A stretch of 64,000 nucleotides of DNA from Pelotomaculum sp. PtaB.Bin104. Its GTDB lineage: Bacteria; Bacillota; Desulfotomaculia; Desulfotomaculales; Pelotomaculaceae. Where the stretch lies: assembly GCA_002067205.1 (NCBI GenBank), contig MVQL01000170.1:1-64000 (forward strand), in the 5' to 3' direction. Below the pieces are notes generated by a model. The model searched no databases. It saw nothing but the letters and a program-made list of their open reading frames with translations, and was not told where the DNA came from. Positions 59,624-64,000 of the stretch are shown here, one piece after another (positions within the stretch are counted from its first letter, which is position 1; the number at the start of each line of letters is the position of its first letter). A program made the translations under genes and the position numbers.

Positions 59624-61009
59624 TTGGTGGATCATATGTCCGCCCTTGAACTTATTATTATCTCCTTCCCTGAAGCAATGTTGGTGGCAGCGCTTGGCAT
59701 AACTCTTGCCGGATTTAAACCGCGCTTGAAGCAGTTAGCTATTATTGGTATATTTCATGGATTAGCTTCTTGTATAATCAGGTCATCCCAGGTGCCCTTC
59801 GGCCTCCATACCATTATCTTGTTGTTGGTATTCATCCTGATAATTAACGCAGTTACCCGGTTAAATTTAAAAACCTCCGCTTTGGCAGCGCTAACGGGGC
59901 TTACCATTTACGTAGCGGTGGAACTGCTGATTGCCCCACAGGTACTAAAGATAACCGGCTATACATATGAAAAAGTTTTAGCTGACACTTTATTGAGATT
60001 TTATTTCTTCCTCCCGGAAGCACTGATTCTTGCCCTTATAACTTTTTTATGCCGACGTTTCAATATAAACATTATGTCTTACTGGAAAAGAAATAAAAAA
60101 AACGGAAACCTATTTGTTCTCGGCTCTGAAAACACTTTTAATGAGGATTTCTTCATCAGACAATATTTTCCTCTTATAACGCTTGTTCTTAGCCCAATTT
60201 TTTTATTAGCATTATTAAATATTACTTTCTTTGTTTTCCGCAGCGGCAGCCTTACTGACAAATATTTGAGTGTCTTTACGACTTTCATTAGTTTTGCAGT
60301 AATAGCTTTATCCGGTTTGTCAACAATAGCGGTAAAAAAATTGACAGAAGCCATGGAAGCTGAATATACCGCAAAAAAAACGAGTGAGACACTCTCACGA
60401 ATGGGTGAGTTGATCGCTTCCATACGTAAACAGCGCCATGATTTTAACCATCACCTGCAGGCAGTATATGGCCTGATTGAAGTTGAGTCTTTTCAAGAGG
60501 CAAGAGAATATATAAGAAAAACATTTAGTATCATTTCCACCCATGGAGATCTTATCAAAACCGATAACCATGAGATAAGCGCAATGTTATACACGAAAAT
60601 CGGGGTAGCGGAAGCTAGAAGCATAAACCTGGACATTATTGTAAAGTGCAGTCTTAAGGACTTGCCATTAAGTGCAATTGAAGCAAACTCTGTTCTGGGC
60701 AATCTAATTGACAACGCCTTGGATGCAGTAGAAAATACCGACATGAAAAAGCCGTTTGTAACTGTTGAAGTATACAAAATTCCCAATACGTATATTTTTC
60801 GGGTCACAAATCAGGGCAAGCCCATCCAAACCCAGTTATTTGAAAAAATTTTCGAGCCGCATTTTACTACCAAAGGGAAACAGGGACTGGGCCTGGCCAT
60901 TGTCAAGGAGATTGTGCAAAACTATGGAGGATCGGTGAACTTATCCTCAAATGACGATGAAACAATTTTTACTGTGAGTATACCTTCAAAAAGGTGGGAC
61001 TTTAATTGA
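59624..61009 (+). CDS. agrC: AgrC-like sensor histidine kinase
   Basis: About 461 residues. Around six to seven N-terminal membrane helices (LVAALGITLAG, ILLLVFILIINAVTRL and more) form the peptide sensor. The cytoplasmic part has the Spo0B/AgrC-type phosphoacceptor RKQRHDFNHHLQAVYGL, the N box NLIDNALDAVEN and the G box GLGLAIVKEIVQNYGG of GHKL kinases. Start TTG at 59624 (or GTG at 59627), seven bases after AAGGAG. It would detect the cyclic peptide and phosphorylate the LytTR regulator at 61792. The stop overlaps the start of agrB. Confidence 0.93.
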   Translation: MVDHMSALELIIISFPEAMLVAALGITLAGFKPRLKQLAIIGIFHGLASCIIRSSQVPFGLHTIILLLVFILIINAVTRLNLKTSALAALTGLTIYVAVELLIAPQVLKITGYTYEKVLADTLLRFYFFLPEALILALITFLCRRFNINIMSYWKRNKKNGNLFVLGSENTFNEDFFIRQYFPLITLVLSPIFLLALLNITFFVFRSGSLTDKYLSVFTTFISFAVIALSGLSTIAVKKLTEAMEAEYTAKKTSETLSRMGELIASIRKQRHDFNHHLQAVYGLIEVESFQEAREYIRKTFSIISTHGDLIKTDNHEISAMLYTKIGVAEARSINLDIIVKCSLKDLPLSAIEANSVLGNLIDNALDAVENTDMKKPFVTVEVYKIPNTYIFRVTNQGKPIQTQLFEKIFEPHFTTKGKQGLGLAIVKEIVQNYGGSVNLSSNDDETIFTVSIPSKRWDFN

Positions 61010-61659
61010 GCCTTTACAGTATATCGGAAAAGGTAGCCGGATATATCACAACAGAAGCAAATATAAAGGACAGTCAGGTAGACTCTGTGCGTTACGGTAT
61101 GGAAATTATTCTTGGGGCGCTGATTAAGGGGCTAGTATTGATAACAACTTCTTTCTTATTAGGAATCCAGGTTCAGGTAATTATTGCCTTCATTTGCGGC
61201 AGCTTGCTGAGGCTTACAAGCGGCGGAGCACACTGTACCAGTTACCTGCGCTGCCTCGGTTGCGGCCTGGTTGTTTACCTCTCTATTGGCAAGTCAGCAA
61301 TTTACCTGGAAAAGCTTCAAGCAATCGATCATTTTCCAACAGTTTTGTTTCTATGCGTAATTATGATTTTATGCGCCTGCCTGTGGGCCCCCGGCGATGT
61401 TCCATACAGACCAATGAACCAAAAGGAATCACTTTTCTTTAAGGGACTAAGCATATTACTTATAGCCGGCTGGACAGCCATTGCTTACCTTGTTTTCAAT
61501 AAAGTAAATTTTTCTTTCATCATGTCTAGTCTGTTAGCCTTGTTGGTTCAGACTTTTAGCTTTTCCCCACCAGGTTATTTTATTATTGGCAAAATTGACT
61601 CCATGCTTTTAAATTTTGCAGTAAGGAAAGGAGGTGCATCAATCAATGCGGAAAATTAA
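61006..61659 (+). CDS. agrB: AgrB-like autoinducer processing protease
   Basis: 217 residues. AgrB is the membrane endopeptidase that cuts and cyclises AgrD. The catalytic His and Cys are at residues 76 and 83 in SGGAHCTSYLRC, the same seven-residue spacing as in staphylococcal AgrB. Four or five membrane helices follow. The start is TTG at 61006, in the overlap TTGA with agrC; the end overlaps agrD by 14 bases. The order C-B-D-A is usual in clostridial agr loci. Confidence 0.93.
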   Translation: MSLYSISEKVAGYITTEANIKDSQVDSVRYGMEIILGALIKGLVLITTSFLLGIQVQVIIAFICGSLLRLTSGGAHCTSYLRCLGCGLVVYLSIGKSAIYLEKLQAIDHFPTVLFLCVIMILCACLWAPGDVPYRPMNQKESLFFKGLSILLIAGWTAIAYLVFNKVNFSFIMSSLLALLVQTFSFSPPGYFIIGKIDSMLLNFAVRKGGASINAEN

Positions 61660-61768
61660 AAAGCTTATGTTTACCCCCCTGATATTGGGCGCTCTATTTG
61701 TAGCGGCATTAGGCATTCAACCAGCCAGCTTTATTTTATGGTATCAGCCAAAACCACCTGCAAGATAG
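61646..61768 (+). CDS. agrD: AgrD-like cyclic autoinducer peptide precursor with serine in place of cysteine
   Basis: 40 residues: an amphipathic basic leader (MRKIKKLMFTPLILGALFVA), the putative ring region QPASFILWYQ and the charged-proline tail PKPPAR. The layout matches clostridial AgrD, where the usual core is PAC-x4-Y/F-QPK-x-P. Here the cyclising cysteine is serine (Ser28), so the mature signal would be a lactone and not a thiolactone, as known for Staphylococcus intermedius. The likely five-residue ring is SFILW, cut near WYQP. GGAGG lies eleven bases before the ATG, within the end of agrB. Too short to appear in most gene calls. Confidence 0.9.
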   Translation: MRKIKKLMFTPLILGALFVAALGIQPASFILWYQPKPPAR

Positions 61769-61791
61769 CAACATCAAGGGATGTCTTAACC

Positions 61792-62517
61792 ATGAAAATC
61801 ACAGTGCTGATCGCGGAAGATGATCCGGTCATGCGTCATATCCTTAGAAAAGTTCTGAAAGAAATACCCGGTGTAGAAGTTGCCGGTGAAGCGAAAAACG
61901 GCTATGAAACAGTCCGGTTAGTTAAAGATTTGGCTCCTCAGGTGGTGTTTTTAGACATCGCCATGCCGGGAAAAGACGGGTTATACGCGGCCCGGGAAAT
62001 CTCCAATTTCAGCCCCGGCACAGTGATAGTCTTTGCCACGGCATATGAGGATTACACTCACGAAGCTTTTGAAGTCTATGCTTTTGATTATTTAATTAAA
62101 CCCTATAAAATCGACCGGATCCGCAAAACTATGGAGCGGATCCGGTTAAGGCTTTCTGAAGCGCAACAGACCGAACCTAAAACTGATCCCATAAAAATAA
62201 TAGTAAAAGAAGAACATAAGAAAACATTCATAAATGTAAAGGACATCATCTATATAACCAGGGAGGGGCGCGATGTAGTTATATTCGTTTTAGGTGGGGC
62301 TAAAATTAAAACAACAGAAACTTTGGAGAATTTAGAGAAAAGACTTTCTGGAAGTTCTTTCTTCCGCAGCCACAGGGGGTTTATCATTAACCTCAATATG
62401 GTGAAAGAAATACAACCCTGGGGTAAAAAGACATGCAATGTAATTATGAATAATGTAAATCAATCAGTCATAATAACAAAAGCAAAGGCGAGAGAACTGG
62501 AAAAAATACTCAGTTAA
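61792..62517 (+). CDS. agrA: AgrA-like LytTR response regulator
   Basis: 241 residues from the ATG at 61792 (AAGGGAT upstream). Receiver: ITVLIAEDDPVMRHILRKVL, the phosphorylated aspartate in VVFLDIAMPGKDGLY and FDYLIKPYKIDRI. The output is a LytTR DNA-binding domain (FINVKDIIYITREGRDVVIF, then LENLEKRLSGSSFFRSHRGF and FIINLNMVKEIQPWG). It is the transcription regulator of the agr group and probably activates the agr and downstream promoters. Confidence 0.94.
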   Translation: MKITVLIAEDDPVMRHILRKVLKEIPGVEVAGEAKNGYETVRLVKDLAPQVVFLDIAMPGKDGLYAAREISNFSPGTVIVFATAYEDYTHEAFEVYAFDYLIKPYKIDRIRKTMERIRLRLSEAQQTEPKTDPIKIIVKEEHKKTFINVKDIIYITREGRDVVIFVLGGAKIKTTETLENLEKRLSGSSFFRSHRGFIINLNMVKEIQPWGKKTCNVIMNNVNQSVIITKAKARELEKILS

Positions 62518-62547
62518 AATTTAAGATAAAAAGTTTTGCAAATTTTA

Positions 62548-62572
62548 AAGAGGGCAACCCCCTCTTTTTTTG
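62548..62572 (+). terminator. intrinsic terminator of the agr operon
   Basis: AGAGGG-CAACC-CCCTCT followed by TTTTTTG, 30 bases after the agrA stop. Confidence 0.88.
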
Positions 62573-62706
62573 TTTCCAAGTTTCCAAATCCCTTTCATGT
62601 ATGTAATTGTACCTATTCATACAACCAATCACCCCTTATAGACGCAATTTGTAGAAAAAATGTTCATAAATTGGTATTTTGAGTTACACTGCGGGAAGGA
62701 GGCGTG

Positions 62707-62730
62707 ATGTCAAATGATAATTTGAAATAA
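62707..62730 (+). other. seven-codon leader frame with strong ribosome site
   Basis: AAGGAGG lies five bases before an ATG that encodes MSNDNLK and stops. The sequence TCAAAT-GATA-ATTTGA inside is a palindrome. It is 40 bases before the start of the large secreted protein; it may be a leader peptide or chance. Confidence 0.3.
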
Positions 62731-62769
62731 CGCGGTGAATTATTATTTTATTTTTTTCGAAGGGAGAAA

Positions 62770-64000
62770 ATGACTTTGCAGAATTATTTTAGAATTAAAA
62801 AATTCGTCCGTCCGTTAACACTTCTTATTCTTGTTACCTTTTGCTTTAGCTTTATTGGTTATCCCTACAGCTGCGCCTTTGCAGCTGAGGTTACAGCAGC
62901 TCCGAAAATGATTGACAAAGTTCCCCCGGTAAGTGATACCATCAATCAACCAGAAGCGCATGGCAATGTAATTATCGCGCCACCCAGTGATTTTCCCGAT
63001 AAACCCGGCAAAGAAAGAACAGAGATACCATCAAGGAGGAGCGTCAACTCCAAGGTATATCTTGAGCCGGACGGCACCCTGACCCAGGAAATCTACCCCA
63101 ATTCTATCTTCTTTAAAAATGACAAACTCCAGTGGACCCCTATCGAAAATAATCTAGTCCCTGCGGAAGAAGCGCCCTCTAAAGTAAAAAACAAGGCCAA
63201 CCGTTTTAACGTTCTTTTTGAAGACCAAGCCAAGGTAAGTTTCGAGAAAGAAAAAGCGACCATTAATATTGAACCTCTTGACGCTGCCCCTTCCCAGGGT
63301 GTTATTAACGAAAACAAAATCAAATACAGCAATATATACAATAATGTTGACATAGAATACACTTCTGACAGCGACATGGTTAAGGAAGATATTATTCTTA
63401 ACAATCTTGATGCTCCCAATGTTTTTACTTTTGATATAAAGACTAAAAACCTTAACATTGGCAAAGATACCAAGACCGGCCAGCTTGCCATGTTTGACAA
63501 AAAAGACAAGCCTATAGCCCACTTTATGGCGCCATTTATGGTCGACGCCGGTGGGGAAACATCGGACAAGGTTTCCCTTGAATTAAAGAACGACAACGGC
63601 AAAGAACAAATTGTTATAACCGCTGATTCGGAATGGTTAAAAGACACGGCCCGCCAGTATCCGGTCAAAGTAGATCCGACAATAGTGATCTACGACGTTT
63701 ACCGGGATACCTTCGTATCTGAGAGATACCCGACATCTGCGTTTTACTCTGACAGTTTTTTATCTGCAGGATACGATTCCACTTATTATAAAACCCGTTC
63801 GTTTATTGAGTATGTATTACCAAGCCTCCCCAGCAGTTCATCTGTTACCAGCGCTACTTTTAGCCTCTACCAGTTATTGAGCGGCGCCGCTATCACTGTA
63901 GATGCGCATAAAATTACTTCCGGTTGGGTGGCCTCAACTACGACCTGGAACAACCAGCCCAGTTATGAACCTTTACCTGAAACCTATATTAACAGTAGTG
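62770..64000 (+). CDS. large secreted WapA/RHS-like protein, N-terminal part (runs off the edge)
   Basis: 410 codons without a stop to the right edge. The signal peptide (PLTLLILVTFCFSFIGYPYS, cleavage near CAFA-AE) is followed by a region that reads like the N-terminus of wall-associated WapA and related RHS proteins: YLEPDGTLTQEIYPNSIFFK, NKIKYSNIYNNVDIEYTSDS and VKVDPTIVIYDVYRDTFVSE, then a DNRLRE-like segment (SVTSATFSLYQLLSGAAITV). In such proteins the N-terminus carries carbohydrate-binding modules, then YD repeats and a toxic C-terminal domain. Whether this one has a toxin and immunity gene lies beyond the window. GGGAG lies four bases before the ATG; it follows the agr terminator by 200 bases. 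Confidence 0.82.
   Translation, partial: MTLQNYFRIKKFVRPLTLLILVTFCFSFIGYPYSCAFAAEVTAAPKMIDKVPPVSDTINQPEAHGNVIIAPPSDFPDKPGKERTEIPSRRSVNSKVYLEPDGTLTQEIYPNSIFFKNDKLQWTPIENNLVPAEEAPSKVKNKANRFNVLFEDQAKVSFEKEKATINIEPLDAAPSQGVINENKIKYSNIYNNVDIEYTSDSDMVKEDIILNNLDAPNVFTFDIKTKNLNIGKDTKTGQLAMFDKKDKPIAHFMAPFMVDAGGETSDKVSLELKNDNGKEQIVITADSEWLKDTARQYPVKVDPTIVIYDVYRDTFVSERYPTSAFYSDSFLSAGYDSTYYKTRSFIEYVLPSLPSSSSVTSATFSLYQLLSGAAITVDAHKITSGWVASTTTWNNQPSYEPLPETYINSS

Noticed and set aside
1-64000. tRNA, rRNA, CRISPR arrays and complete insertion sequences
   Set aside because: I looked for T-loop motifs, regular repeat-spacer patterns and transposase signatures with flanking inverted repeats and found none that I could support by eye.

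Overview
The window looks like a chromosomal stretch of an anaerobic, probably spore-forming Gram-positive bacterium of the Peptococcaceae type (Desulfotomaculum/Pelotomaculum-like). This is an inference from gene content and not from a marker gene. The content behind it is a DsrC-like sulfur carrier, a split FeoB, a bifunctional AdhE, an agr peptide system, copper-amine-oxidase-N type wall proteins, two c-di-AMP (ydaO-type) riboswitches and Shine-Dalgarno sites of the AGGAGG kind. I see no rRNA, tRNA, CRISPR array or complete insertion sequence.

Layout. 1-2.4 kb: ABC exporter (permease runs off the left edge). 2.9-6.1 kb: two c-di-AMP riboswitches on opposite strands, one ahead of a CAP/SCP secreted protein and one ahead of an unrecognised secreted peptide with eight cysteines; between them lie a PepSY protein, a DsrC-like frame without a start codon and a truncated UspA. 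6.3-9.3 kb: thioesterase and an unusual two-ATPase-domain protein. 9.8-16.6 kb: DUF169 and LysM genes with apparent frameshifts, the TrkA-TrkH potassium uptake operon, a broken acetolactate decarboxylase and an acidic secreted protein. 16.7-20.8 kb: small membrane protein, alkyltransferase-like protein, a DUF4062/TIR-like plus TPR protein, an enoyl-CoA hydratase relative, YwbE, DUF1294. 21.2-27.7 kb: CrtC-like protein overlapping a 5'-nucleotidase, TPR protein, orphan HicB, NamZ-type lipoprotein, PPC-domain protein. 28.1-33.7 kb: AdhE, YciI, an iron-sulfur protein, a carotenoid-oxygenase-family protein.

33.7-36.9 kb holds an iron module: FeoA, FeoB G-domain and FeoB membrane part as separate genes, followed by a DtxR-type regulator, with palindromes upstream of feoA that may be its operators. 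37.2-39.9 kb: remnant of a PAS histidine kinase and tex, which carries a near-perfect 35/36-bp inverted duplication inside its coding sequence. 41.6-45.8 kb: MarR regulator and a heterodimeric ABC exporter. 46-55 kb: a membrane polymer protein, a TipA-type MerR regulator with a textbook 19-bp-spacer promoter, a ComEC-like lipoprotein, MsrAB, exonuclease III and another copper-amine-oxidase-N protein. 55.6-59.1 kb: ECF sigma, anti-sigma and an ABC transporter.

59.6-64 kb is the most interesting block: a complete agr quorum-sensing operon (AgrC, AgrB, a 40-residue AgrD, AgrA) whose AgrD has serine where cysteine is usual, placed directly upstream of a large WapA/RHS-like secreted protein that continues past the right edge.

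Several genes between about 3 and 25 kb are interrupted by one- or two-base length differences or lack a usable start. Either this stretch has residual base-level assembly errors or it is decaying; the sequence alone cannot decide.
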